A stretch of 64,000 nt of DNA from Bolinopsis microptera (Eukaryota; Ctenophora; Tentaculata; Lobata; Bolinopsidae): assembly GCF_026151205.1 (NCBI RefSeq), contig NC_087073.1, forward strand, positions 19,372,837 through 19,436,836, given 5' to 3'. Positions 11,591-23,469 of the stretch are shown piece after piece (the first letter of the stretch is position 1; the number at the start of each line of letters is the position of its first letter). The notes beneath the pieces were generated by a model, which ran no database searches, had not been told where the DNA came from, and was given only the letters and a program-made list of their open reading frames with translations. A program made the translations under genes and the position numbers.

Positions 11591-12334
11591 GGGGGGGGGG
11601 GGGGGGGGGCGGAGGGGTGGGGCTGACCATATTAAAGTATATTAAAGTATATCCCCGGCCCTAAATCGGGAAAAAATCTACATTTTAATATACTTTAATA
11701 TACTTTAATATACTTTAATATACTTTAATATACTTTAATATACTTTAATATACTTTTATTTATTTAATATACCCAAAATTAGTCGAGCTATATTCTGCGT
11801 TTAGATTTGCAAGATAAGCCTGTTTTTGGACTAGTACATAAATTTACATCTAGTTTGGTCAAAAAATGGCTGAGTTATGAGCTTCAAACCATATGCCTAT
11901 ATTTGGGCATACGCACCAAATTTGAAAGCTACTGCCCAAAATTCGAACAAATTTCAATATTTTTGAATGAGACTATGTGAAAGATATAGCTCGCTATCGG
12001 TTGAATAGTGGATACTAAGTAAAAAGACCTCCATGAACAAAATTGCACGTGTAATATCTCGGTTCGGGATACTAGCCAAAATGACTTCAATAAAATTGAA
12101 ATAACTTCATCAGTTTTCAATATTTTTGCATGAAATTTTCGGAATCGATTAAGAATTGCATTTCAAGCCTATTGTGGGCAGCGATTTTTGATTTAGGCCT
12201 CCAAAAAGATAGGGATATAATATTAAAATATATTGAAGTATATTAAAGTATATCAAAGTATATTAAAGTATATCCCCGGCCCTAAATCGGGAAAAAACCT
12301 ACATTTTAATATACTTTAATATGGTCAGCCCCCC
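11591..12334. mobile_element. 744-bp non-autonomous DNA transposon with G-rich inverted termini
   Basis: The left end is a G run (11591-11609) leading into ggggctgaccatattaaag; the right end is the reverse complement, ctttaatatggtcagccccc (to 12334). The 6-bp flanks AATCAA (11585-11590 and 12335-12340) are identical and look like a target duplication. A block ccccggccctaaatcggg occurs near both ends in the same orientation (about 11653 and 12274), and a 10-bp tandem array of tactttaata fills 11684-11765. There is no transposase ORF. It behaves like a MITE, superfamily unassigned. Confidence -1.
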
Positions 12335-12340
12335 AATCAA

Positions 12341-13098
12341 TAATAACTAACAAATCTTATCAGTATCAATAAAAACTAAATACCAATTTGCTGTCGTAAC
12401 AAATCTAGGAGTGGTTGATCAATGATCAACTGCGACAATATGATATGAGACAATGATCAACATGTCTCCCAATTTGAAGCCCACGCCTATTATATAGTGC
12501 TTTTGAACAGGTTGCTAAGTTGACACCTACAAATTGAAGTAGTGCATTAAACGTAGGTGTCCGAACTGCCATATATCTCAGACCTATCATCAATATAGAG
12601 AAGGTTACCGAGTTATTGTTGAGTCTCGGGATTGACAAGTGAGTAATGTCTGCCTGGTTAGACAAACTAAGATAAGATTTATGCTGTTATCTTGTCGAAC
12701 AATCCTCGTCATGGGTGTTATGTCTAAAGGATACGGCGTTATAGTTCTTTTATCGAGACTATTGACATATATTTGACATCTTATTATTGATATAAGCGTA
12801 ATATTACCTTATAAACCGATTATTGATCGAATATACTGTCAGGAAGGAGCATAATGGTATATAATACTTATGAAAGTTTTGATGATTTAAAGGATATTTT
12901 ACTAATTCAGTGGCTAGTAAAATAAACATATCAGACTTATATCGTAAGATATAATATAAGACACGGTGAAAGTAACAACGGATTCTAAAAATTATCAACA
13001 AATTTTATCAACCCTTTTTAAAGCAACTATAATTTGCAGCTGATGACTGAAAAATCTGACACGAAACGCACTAACTAAAAATAGAATAATTGACATGA
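12341..13098. other. No gene seen
   Basis: AT-rich intergenic sequence between two inverted-repeat elements. The ORFs here are short, lack splice context and have no recognisable motif. Confidence -1.
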
Positions 13099-13102
13099 CA
13101 TA

Positions 13103-13498
13103 CCTTACGAGACATATTTAAAAGGTACGAAAGTCGGTGGTTTTCCGAAAAAAAACACCATTTTTTCGGACTACCGAAATTTAGGTCATCATAATTTTTT
13201 TCCCCGTATTTTTTTAACGTACGTATTTTCTTTAATTATGACTTTGTCGATTTACTATAAATATACATAGTATAAGTAAGTTATCGATATGATTCATCTA
13301 ACAAATGAACACTAGTATTACACCTGGGACTACACTGGAGAGAGAAACGTCCCTGAACCAGAAGATCAAGAAGAAATCGACTTGTAATTTTTCAAATTTC
13401 ATATTTTATTTTATTGATTTTTGACAAATATTTGGTTTTATTTTTGTAAAATAAAGAAATGAAAAAAAATTCGTCGAATATAAATATGTCTCGTAAGG
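13103..13498. mobile_element. TA-flanked inverted-repeat element (Tc1/mariner-type MITE)
   Basis: A perfect 20-nt inverted repeat, taccttacgagacatattta at 13101-13120, is matched by its reverse complement at 13481-13500. Taking TA as the target duplication leaves an element of about 396 bp starting CCTTACGAGACA. TA duplication with simple ends is typical of the Tc1/mariner superfamily. The interior contains a short open stretch ending EPEDQEEIDL-stop (to about 13387), possibly a residue of a transposase tail. It is non-autonomous. Confidence -1.
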
Positions 13499-13502
13499 TA
13501 AT

Positions 13503-14322
13503 GCACTCTAACGTTTCATTTTGTCTGACAACAAGATCAATAAAAAGAGACCCTCACGGGTCACGATCGGAAGGTTGATTCAGATGAATGTGCAAAATAG
13601 GCGGGAGTCCTTTAGATAGCACCATGAATCTATTATCTGTCATCAGGGTGTCACACGCAGCTGACATCTACAAAGTTCTTTGTATAAGCATTCTTTGTTC
13701 TTATCAGTATTAGGGATAATATTATATTAAAAGACTGCTGCGTTCGTATGAGGAGCCAATAGCAAGAATACAATCGAAAATCGAACCACGTCCAACAAAA
13801 TGATAGACTATTTTTGGCATCGAACGTTCTAACTTTAGAGTAGCAGTCCTGCAAATTACAACTACTGCTATTCCGGGATCCTGCTATAAGAAACCGAACC
13901 TCCATTCTCCAACACTCTCAGACTTATAGCTCTCTACATGTTCAATCGTTCTATAATACGATTTGGTGGCTCTGAATAAATTAAAATATCCTCAAAGGTA
14001 TTTTTGAATATTAAAATGTACGACATTAGGAATGGCTCATTATGCTCCTTAATGTTCTAGACCTTTTAATAATTTAAAGTGTTTCAACTTACTACTTTAT
14101 TGTACTTAAACTCATAATATAAGACAGACTACCCCCCATGTAACTGATTTGAAACTATAAACTGTAAGTAGAAATGGAAGTCTTCGTCTTTCATAAATGG
14201 AATATATCAGCAGTAAGCTTAAAGAGGCTAAAGGAAAAATCATAGATATTTTAAAAGTGCGCCTATTCTATTATATATCTACTATATATCTGTCTAATGT
14301 GTCTATGTGAGGTGCTTAAAGT
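13503..14322. other. No gene seen
   Basis: AT-rich sequence between two mobile elements. A minus ORF at 13651-13905 has no recognisable domain or splice context. Confidence -1.
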
Positions 14323-16213
14323 TAATTGGACGTGTTCAAACCTGGTTGGTGGTTTTGTTTCATTTTTCCCAATCATTACTTCTGGGCCCCCAGATTGAAA
14401 TCTGTAACATTTTAAGAATAACTGAAACTACTGACAAAAACTAGACCCTTTGACTGAGGGCACCCTTAAATCAAAATTTTTGTAACATATTCAGGTCCTG
14501 AGATATAGCAGTTTAGTTGGGGGCCCTGGATATTGAATTTTGTAACACATTTCTATGTTACACTTTTTCAATGGGTTTTTAGAGAAGCTTCTTGATAGTT
14601 TTTCAAGTTCAGACCAGTTTTTCTAGGTCACAAAGGGTTCCATAAACCATATTCTTGACCAAATTTTGTACTTAGGCCCAAAACATTGAATTCTGTAACA
14701 TATTTATGTTTTCACTGCCAAGGTCATATCTGGAATATTCAATATATTTTTGTATTGGTAACATGGTTTTTAGATTCTCATACAAAATTCTGAAGCAATC
14801 CTTATTCATATAATTTGATAAAATGGCTGCGGAACTTGAATTATGTAACATTAGAAAGTAAGTGTATAGAGTATGTACCCTAGTGTGAGGGGTATTAGGT
14901 AAGCTATATTATAGTTCAGACCAGTTTTTCCAGGTCACAAAGGATTCCATAACCATATTCTTGACCAAATTTTGTACTTGGGCCCAAAACATTGAATTTT
15001 GTAACATATTTATGTTTTGACTACAAAGCTCATATCTGGAATGTTCAATATATTCTTTTACTGGCAACATGGTTTTTAGATTCTCATACAGAATTGTAAA
15101 GCAATCCTTATTCGTATAATTTGATAAAATGGCTGCGGAACTTGAATAATGTAACATTAGAAAGTAAATGTATAGAGTATAGTATATAGTATGTATCCTA
15201 GTGTGAGGGGTGTTAGGCAAGCTATATTATAGTTTTTGAAGTCCATGCCAGTTTGCCTAGGTCATAAGGCCAAGGGTTCCATCAACCATATTATTGACCA
15301 TATTTTGTACTTGGGCCCAAAACATTGAATTTTGTAAGTCCACAGATGGACATGGAACTCTGACCTGGCATTTTATTGTTACAAATTTCAATATGTAGGG
15401 CCCAATTTCTATTTTCTATACAATTTGATATATAAATTAAATAAGTTAAATATCCAACCTTTAATCTAATTAGCTATATTAATTTGATTAAATTTACCAC
15501 GTTCTGTCGCGGATTGTCAATTTAAATTACATTACATTTAAATTGTTACAAAATTCAATAATTTGGTCCCAATTATCATTTTTTAAATTTATTAAGTTGT
15601 TTCATGTCTTTATTTTAATGCATCAACTAACTTAAAACCAATACTGGATCAAACAACCCTGTATAACATACTCATTTGTAACCATGTTACGTTATTCAAA
15701 GAAATGGGCCTTTTATTGATTATGAACCATATACAAAGATTGTGGTAATGCCTTTATACAAGAATTGCTGCACTAATAACCTGGTTTGAGAGTTAAATAC
15801 ATATCCTACACTAGCTGTGGTTGTAACAAACTATAAAGATAGATTCATGAAAACAAGATGTTACAAAATGTCCATTTTGGGCCATTTTATGAAATCAAAA
15901 GTGGGCCTTTTATCATTCCACAGATAAGCAAATACCTAAAGTACATTTTTGTGAAGCAAGAATCTTTAAAATTTAATAATTGGCTGAGCCATTGAAAAGT
16001 GTAACCAAATGTTACATTTTTCAACATAACTGGGCCATTTTACAATATTATTTATAGCCGATGACCTAAGACTATTTGTTATCACAATTATAATCATCTC
16101 TGAAAGTTTCAAGACCATCGAGTAATTATTAATGGAGTTATTGTAAAAATGAGAAAATCGCCCATTTTGGCAGTGAAACAAAACCACCAACCAGGTTTGA
16201 ACATGTCCAATTA
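14323..16213. mobile_element. 1.9-kb inverted-repeat element with internal 0.3-kb tandem repeats
   Basis: The left terminus begins taattggacgtgttcaaacc and continues ctggttggtggttttgttt; the right terminus (about 16174-16213) is its reverse complement with one mismatch over about 40 nt. Inside, a block of about 305 bp beginning gttcagaccagtttttc occurs at about 14607, again at about 14912, and in truncated form at about 15240. The interior is studded with the phrase ttgtaaca/tgtaacat and has no long ORF. It is a non-autonomous DNA transposon or satellite-like element of unknown superfamily. Confidence -1.
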
Positions 16214-16547
16214 TAGTCTGTGAATATAGATTATATATATGTTGCTAATTCTTGATAATTTGGAACTGAATATTGAATCCAATGACAGATTTCCTTTGAA
16301 GGGTGATAAAGGGTGACTGCTCGGCCGCAATATTAATTGCTGCTTTTCTGATATTTTGACAGCTATTCTAGGGCAGCTACTTATCGACCTTAGATTTAAG
16401 AAATAACTTTTAAACTCATGATATATGTGATATTGATAAAAGTATTGCCAGTATTACAGTTCATGACTCTACTCCCTGTATCAATTATGAAGGTTTCACG
16501 CATCATACCGATGTAATTATAAATCTCTACCCTATAGAAAGCAAGGA

Positions 16548-19500
16548 ATGATACTAAAAGCGGGTGCAGCTAAGATCCGAGTCCTTCTACCAGTTCTTGG
16601 ATTCGTATGTTTCCTTGTTTTCCAGTTCCTGAAATCAGATGATGATGCTGTCACAGATGTTAACACTTTCCTAAGAACGAGACTTTCAAAACTGGTGGAT
16701 GCTTTTGATGAGAACCATGACGGTGTTCTCAACAACGATGAGGTAAGATGTTTTGATGGGGGAAAAGTAGTAAGTAAGAGGATGTAGTCAGTATGTGGGG
16801 AACCACACATGAAACGAACAAAATCACGGACCCTGAGAAATTGTGCAAATGTTGCCAGCTTACAGTCGTTACTATATAAATAAACTATAGATCTTGCGAA
16901 ATCTTTGATCTTAAATATCACCCCAAAGAAGCAAATACAATGGCGGGCTCGGCACACATTATTACATTTAAAGATTTAATGACAATTGTGATACATACTC
17001 TCGTCCCGGCCGGCACTGTTAATGGACTACCTACTGAAAGTAGGGGTGACTCCTTCAGTCGGTCAGTTCATCAAGTATATAAACAAGTTTATCTCTCAGT
17101 TGTTATCGTGGTTCTACATGGTAGACATGGGAGACAAGGCAAACGAACTGAAGGTGACATGGGAGGGAGCTGACCGTGATGGGGACGGGCACATCACCCT
17201 CAACGAATACTTAGAGCAAGTCGGCTTTTTAGCGGTCAGCATATCCACCATTTGACCTTATACAGATATTTCACGTGTTTTCTCGTAAGTTGGGGCTTTC
17301 TTTCTCTCGTCGTAATAAGGACTTGTTCTTTGTTAAGAAAATAAAGTACCCCTGGTCATGTGACAGGTTACGCAGAGTACGCAGAAACATTATTTTTAGC
17401 ACCCGTACTGTAAAAGGTTCTTTATCTTCATTTACCCTCAGAAAGAAAGGTGTTCTTAGCCTAAAGAAATTCAGGATATGAGAACAAAGGCCGTAAAAAA
17501 TGTAGGATAGTGCTGCAGTTAGTTTCTTATAGAATAAGTTTTCATTAAAGTAACAGGGCGGTCAAACAATAGTTAGTCAGTTTAGTTGCCCCAATGTTGC
17601 ATAAAATTAGTGCATCATTTTTAGGGCGTGGGTCTATAGTCTATACTTATAAGTTGCCATTCTAAAAACCGTCATTAATCGAGTAAAATGAGATCGAATT
17701 AGCTCTAAATCCATCAGAATTTGCTGACGGTGACGAATCAAATTTTCTGGATTTCTAATCGTGTATTCTTCTTTTCTACGACTACTGGACCTTTTAGAGT
17801 AACAGTATTGAAAAAAGGGATGAGATAAAACTTAGATATGGGATGATACTTGATAGTATCGGCTGATAAGAATTAACTCTAGAGATACTGAAACAATACT
17901 AGGTACCTTAAATACCTTTTCAGCTTATAGATCTGTTTAGAGTTGTTATTATGAGGAGCAAAAAACAAAAAGACTAGCTAACAAATAATTTAAAGCTTTT
18001 AAGTAGCACGATAAGGGGAGAGCAAGGTAGCACTGAGGTGACAGGAGTGACAGTGCCACCGGCATCATCCAGTTATTTGGCTCTGAAATGAAATCGAAAT
18101 ATCTAGCTCTCTACACCAGCTACCTAACGAGATTTACAGGGAACTGACTGTCCTTGTAGTTATATATCCGTGAACTTGACTGAATTTGTCAAATGAGGTG
18201 TGACGATGAACTAATTTCCATTAAATGTTAATATAGTAGCGACTAGAACGAGACACCGTCTTTAGCAGTGCAATCTTCGTGTCCTCTGTCAATACTTCAC
18301 TAATACGTCACTAATACGTGTGCTCTGTCAATACGTCACTAATCTTTCTTTTATATGATTCGCTCAACGTCCTGATCATCTGTTAATTATTTTATTTTTA
18401 ATTAATTATTTGAATTAAAATTTAATCAAAATCTTGCTTAATCTGACTAAACTCTAATTTTTATTGGTTTCTTCTATAGACATTTTTGAAGTTATTGCTT
18501 AAAATAGTAACTATTATATCTGACTTGAAAAAGGGGACTCACTTTAAGGGATAAAATAAGGATAAAATCAATTATAGTCATATCTGTGACAGGCTACTCC
18601 AGTTGATCTAAACTTTCATTCATCATTGTTTTTCAAATAAGTTATAATCTTACTATATATAAAGCGAGACGATATATATGGATATATGGATCCGACGGAT
18701 CCATCCGTGCCATTTTACTGACACCAGGGCATCAACTTTAACGCGACTTTCCGCAAAAACCGTAAAAGATATACAACTGAAACTTTTTTGACTGGGTCAA
18801 ATGCTTTAATGGCCTTCAAATCAGCATGAAAAAATTAAAAATTGGCCAAGGAATAAGAATTTTAGTGCCCAAAATTTGGACTCCCAAGTGGTGTCAAAAA
18901 CGCGAATTAAATAGGTAATAATTATTTTATTCTCTCGAGTCTTGACACCACTTTAGGGTAGACGGGTTCCTGCTAGTTACAAATAAACTACAAAAGAAAA
19001 AGCCCGAACATCTGTTTGATATGAGATTTGCAGAAGGGAGGAGTTGTAAAAGTAAAATTTGAACAATTCCATACTTTTAATCTGATACTTTTATATTTTC
19101 AGGACGACCCAAGTTTTGTAAAAGCGACAAGACGGAGGTTTCTAAGCGTCGACAAAGATCGAAATGATATGCTGAGCAAAGAAGAGTTTGCTATATTCTT
19201 ATTTCCTGAGCTTTCTCCTGAAATGACGCACACTCTGTACGACGAGGAAATGGCGGATCGCGACGCGTAAGTTAAATTGATTGATTGAGAAATTAATGAG
19301 AATGAATACAGGTTAAATGAGATGTTGGTTATTAAACCACTTCAATGATACCTCACAAACATAACGTCTGCGTCAGGGACTGCACAGTTAACAGAAACCG
19401 GAAATAATGTTGTAATAGCTGTGCAAGCAGTGATGGCATAGTTCTAATGTACCGTCACAATAGTGAATTTAATATATAATAATAGCAGTTTTTGACCTTT

Positions 19501-20627
19501 ATATCAATAGACCGTCTATGAATCATAGCCATTTAGCCTGTCTAGAAAATTAAAAAAACACCGATTCAATCCCACAGAAACGGCTCCAGAAATGTCATCA
19601 ATATTATATAATATTGTAATAAAAACTAAAAGTAGCAGCCATTAGCCAACAACTTCCCCAGTCGCCGCCCTCGCAACGCCCACTGGAATGTGGGGGTGTA
19701 CTACGCAGTTGGGTTTATCCCTTTTATCGAATATCTGCCACTTCCAGGAGCTTTTCCTCTATATTTCTACTTAAAACAGTCTCTCTGATATTATATAAAT
19801 GTCGCCGAAATTTGCTTCACAGTTCACCGTAAACTGAGATTATCGTCATATCGATATAAGTAGTGATTATTTTCTTATTATCTATAGAAATAATACTTGG
19901 TCCACTCTGAGCACTGAATTATGCTATGCACGTGAGACGTGAGTGAAGTCGATATGAAAAAAATATTTTCTTTACGATCCCCCACATGAATGATTAAGTT
20001 TGGCCAAAATTTTGAATCGATCAAAAAAGCAACTAAGATTGTCTTACATCAAAGCAAATTATTTAAGTATTGGTGGTTAAAATGTCATCATCCAATGAAG
20101 GGATGGGTTTCGAAATACCGACAATTTAAGTGGCATGAAATGACGTGTGAACGATCCCTTAAACGATTATAAAATTGGAAATGGTACGACTTCGATTTAT
20201 AACCCTTTTACCCTTAACCAAATTAATTTGTAAACTAATTGATGGATGAAGAAAGCTCTGAATATTGTGACACTCAATTCTCAGGAACCATGACAACCAC
20301 CTCTCCCTGCACGAATATCTGGGTCTCACCGAGGAGGAGCTAGCTGACCAGGAGCGACAATTCACTGTCCAGCAACACGTGGACTACTTTCGCGCGCATC
20401 TTGACACCAACCACGACGATATCCTTAACCCTGACGAGGTTTTAGCGTGGGTTTCAGATGATAAGAGACATTTGAGGGTGAAAGCGGAGAAGGTGATGCA
20501 GACGGTGGATAAGGATAGGAATGGGGTGTTGAGTATTGAAACTGAGATTACAAGTGATGTGAAGTATTTTTCAGAGCATGAATTGACGAGGTATGGTGAT
20601 ATGCTGCTTTACCAGGATGAACTTTAG
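16548..20627 (+). CDS. CREC-family six-EF-hand protein (calumenin/reticulocalbin/Cab45-like)
   Basis: Four exons join in phase: 16548-16742, 17067-17219, 19103-19266 and 20285-20627, giving 284 aa. An N-terminal hydrophobic segment (residues about 11-28, VLLPVLGFVCFLVFQFL) acts as signal peptide or anchor. Six EF-hand loops follow: DENHDGVLNNDE, DRDGDGHITLNE, DKDRNDMLSKEE, DANHDNHLSLHE, DTNHDDILNPDE and DKDRNGVLSIET; the sixth lacks the usual acidic residue 12. The C-terminus, LYQDEL, resembles the HDEL/HDEF-type ER retention signals of this family. CREC proteins are low-affinity Ca2+ binders and chaperone helpers of the ER/Golgi lumen. The first junction recreates a clean EF-hand (NNDE/FIKYINKF), supporting the 17067 acceptor. 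The ATG lies 10 nt after an acceptor (accctatag). Intron 2 hosts a Helitron-like insert. Which CREC member it is cannot be decided. Confidence -1.
18648..18976 (+). mobile_element. Helitron-like insertion in a CREC intron
   Basis: The segment starts TCTTACTATATATAAAGCG directly after an A and ends GGGTTCCTGCTAG directly before a T. Helitrons start with TC, end with CTRR (here CTAG), insert between A and T, and make no target duplication; the 5' TATATAAA-GCGAGACG stretch also resembles known Helitron starts. I could not draw a clean 3' hairpin, so it may be degenerate. At about 329 bp it has no Rep/helicase gene and would be non-autonomous. Confidence -1.
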
Positions 20628-21134
20628 TTTTAAAATATGTGCAATTAATTGATTGATTATTTCGAATTAATAAGTCTGGATAATAGATGATAATTTTGTT
20701 GTTTTTTGTAAATAACTTCAGGTAGATTGGATGTTGATAATTTATTTCACTCAGATTAATGTTTTTGTGACAGTGTCACAATGTAGATTGTATTGTCATG
20801 GTGTCCTGACTTTAGTGTATATACGATGTTTTGCGGTAAGTACAACAGGTGTCTATATTTGTTTATTTATTTTGTGTGTATTGTGTAGACTATAGGTGTG
20901 ACGATCATTATACAGAATATGAACAAATTCCATGAAATTTACGTGATTAAAACGATAAACCCCATTCCTTAAAAACGGTTTTATTTTAATCAGATTTTCG
21001 TAAAAATGTCATGATTTGAAGCAAAGACTGATATCAGGGAAATTAAAAGTACATTGATGCAGTCAAAGCACATTCAACTTGGAACGATCAAAGATTGCAA
21101 CACAACATACAACACAGGAGAACAATACCCCTTC
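20628..21134. other. 3' flank of the CREC gene, no gene seen
   Basis: AT-rich 3' UTR and intergenic sequence. No coding signal was found on either strand. Confidence -1.
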
Positions 21135-21651
21135 CTTAGTATCATGAATTAATAAAAGCAAAGTAAGCAGATAAGGTGTTGGTTACCAATAAGTTCGGAT
21201 TGTATGAAGTCTGGTAATCAATATCCCACGAAGATAGATAAAGTCTTGACATGAATTTTAAACTGCATTAATTATAGTGGATAAGCACCTCCAGCATAGA
21301 GCCGCTCAGTAATTCATACTTCATTTATATTCATTATATGATTAAAAAAGGTCTGAGGAGAAGAAATAATATACAAGTTAGATCACCAGCTTGAATCTGA
21401 ATTTGACGCTGATTATCATAGACTGCTTTTAATACCCAGCTGTTCTGATTTATAATTGATTGGCTCGCTCATCTAAGCTTCTAAGTTGTGGGATGAGTTT
21501 ACTCTAATAAGATAAATATAGGTGACATATTATTACACTGAAACCAAATCTTATTTGATTTGATAATAATGGACAACGCCTCCGCGATCTTATATTAGTC
21601 AATATCATTTAAAAGTTGAAATAAGAAATCTAAATTAAGAATTTACCATCC

Positions 21652-23013
21652 TTAAGGGGGCATACACCAAAACAGTGGTTTGTGCAGTCCAGACCAATTG
21701 ACCTCATAGGCAGTTCAGTGACCTTCTAGCGCACCGTTTCCACACCAAAAACAATTATTTTGAGAATACCCATTTTTGTAATCGACCATTTCCTGGTTAA
21801 GAGTGCAATTTTCGGGAAAAATTAATTTGTGGTTGAGACGCTATAAGTTAATCATTTCTTGCGGTATCGGGTTGAAATTTTGCTCGCCGTTTATTCACAT
21901 CTATTTGAAGGTGTGTGTAATATCTTGATATCGTATCTAAAAAGGCTGGTATGTTATGAATTTTTAAAGTCAAAAAGCTAATATTGTCCTTTTCAGGCTT
22001 ATTTTGACAAAAAGTCAGTCAGGGAAGATCGGATTGATTTGATGCTTGACATCAAATTGTTCTCTGAATCCTGGCGCATTTTTTGATGCCCTCAAAAATG
22101 CGTTTACTCAACTGGAAAGTTGATCTTTTGGACCTCAAAGCCAAACAACAAATTTAGGCACATTTTTCGTTTTTAATATTTACCGATTTTTCTAAAATTT
22201 TGATAGGAATGTGCTAGTGACTTTTTGAAGGGTGCAAAATAACCGCAACTAGCACATTTATATATGAGTTATGAACAACAAAACACCCTAAAATGCTTCC
22301 CTTTGAAGTTATGGGAGAAAATGTGATTTTTCATCTGCAAAGCCAAAAAATCACATTTTCTCCCATATTTTCAAAGGGAAGCATTTTAGGGTGTTTTGTT
22401 GTTCATAACTCATATATAAATGTGCTAGTTGCGGTTATTTTGCACCCTTCAAAAAGTCACTAGCACATTCCTATCAAAATTTTAGAAAAATCGGTAAATA
22501 TTAAAAACGAAAAATGTGCCTAAATTTGTTGTTTGGCTTTGAGGTCCAAAAGATCAACTTTCCAGTTGAATAAACGCATTTTTGAGGGCATCAAAAACTG
22601 CGCCAGAATTCAGAGAACAATTTGATGTCAAGCATCAAATCAATCCGATCTTCCCTGACTGACTTTTTGTCAAAATAAGCCTGAAAAGGACAATATTAGC
22701 TTTTTGACTTTAAAAATTCATAACATACCAGCCTTTTTAGATACGATATCAAGATATTACACACACCTTCAAATAGATGTGAATAAACGGCGAGCAAAAT
22801 TTCAACCCGATACCGCAAGAAATGATTAACTTATAGCGTCTCAACCACAAAATAATTTTTCCCGAAAATTGCACTCTTAACCAGGAAATGGTCGATTACA
22901 AAAATGGGTATTCTCAAAATAATTGTTTTTGGTGTGGAAACGGTGCGCTAGAAGGTCACTGAACTGCCTATGAGGTCATTTGGTCTGGACAGATTTGGTG
23001 TATGCCCCCTTAA
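21652..23013. mobile_element. 1.36-kb near-perfect palindromic (foldback) element flanked by TTAA
   Basis: The sequence beginning TTAAGGGGGCATACACC at 21652 is mirrored by GGTGTATGCCCCCTTAA ending at 23013. The two arms of about 670 bp are nearly identical reverse complements down to a loop of about 14 nt (catctgcaaagcca) near 22338-22351. TTAA at both edges is the target duplication of piggyBac-type (and Kolobok-type) elements. There is no ORF. Transcribed from either side it would form a very long double-stranded RNA hairpin. Confidence -1.
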
Positions 23014-23110
23014 ATTATGTGGTGCTTTGTAAATCTAGTTCATAGCATAAAATTGCAGGAAACAAACCAGCCACGACGTTTAAAATATGAAATGAAATGT
23101 CCACTACCAC

Positions 23111-23228
23111 CAAGGACTCGTTTAACGGGTGATACTCGTAAAATATCTGTTCCATATATTGGAACAGGACCGTCGACGAGTCCAACTCGGCGCGCGTCCT
23201 GGTAGGTTGTAAACCTACAAGGACTCGT
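23111..23228 (+). repeat. Dispersed structured motif, copy 1
   Basis: A motif running from gggtgatactcgtaaaatat through aggaccgtcgac and ggcgcg to gtcctggtaggtt-taaacct is shared with 51508-51579. Here it contains two hairpins (ctgttcc-atatatt-ggaacag and gtaggtt-gta-aacctac) and is bracketed by direct copies of aaggactcgt (about 23112 and 23218). The flanking ggactcgt can pair with the internal acgagtcc. I do not recognise a known ribozyme or RNA family. Confidence -1.
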
Positions 23229-23469
23229 CTGATATTATGTACTTGAATATTAAATAAAATATACTGAAACTGAAATTTTTTCCGGTAATTTCATAGAATA
23301 ATGCTGGAGGAGCTTATCCACTATAATTAATGCAGTTTAAAATTCATGTCAAGACTTTATCTATCTTCGTGGGATATTGATTACCAGACTTCATACAATC
23401 CGAACTTATTGGTTACCCACACCTTATCTGCTTACTTTGCTTTTATTAATTCATGATACTAAGGAAGGA

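Larger units (their letters stand above)
21135..23466. mobile_element. Outer inverted repeats (about 165 bp arms) enclosing a second palindrome
   Basis: The sequence at 21135-21298 (from ccttccttagtatcatg to ggataagcacctccagca) recurs as a near-perfect reverse complement at about 23299-23466. The arms are 2.0 kb apart. The spacer sequences next to the arms (21299-21651 and 23014-23298) are not related to one another. The simplest reading is an older inverted-repeat element of about 1 kb into which the TTAA palindrome was inserted; an inverted duplication or assembly artefact is also possible. Confidence -1.

Noticed and set aside
11929-12120. Possible transposase ORF in the G-ended element
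   Set aside because: Only 63 codons, with no catalytic or DNA-binding motif and no continuation.
17022-17255. CREC second exon beginning at the ATG at 17022
   Set aside because: No acceptor fits the phase there; the acceptor before 17067 joins in phase and rebuilds a normal EF-hand.
23111-23228. Hammerhead ribozyme
   Set aside because: The region is structured and repeated, but the required CUGAUGA and GAAA core elements are absent on both strands.
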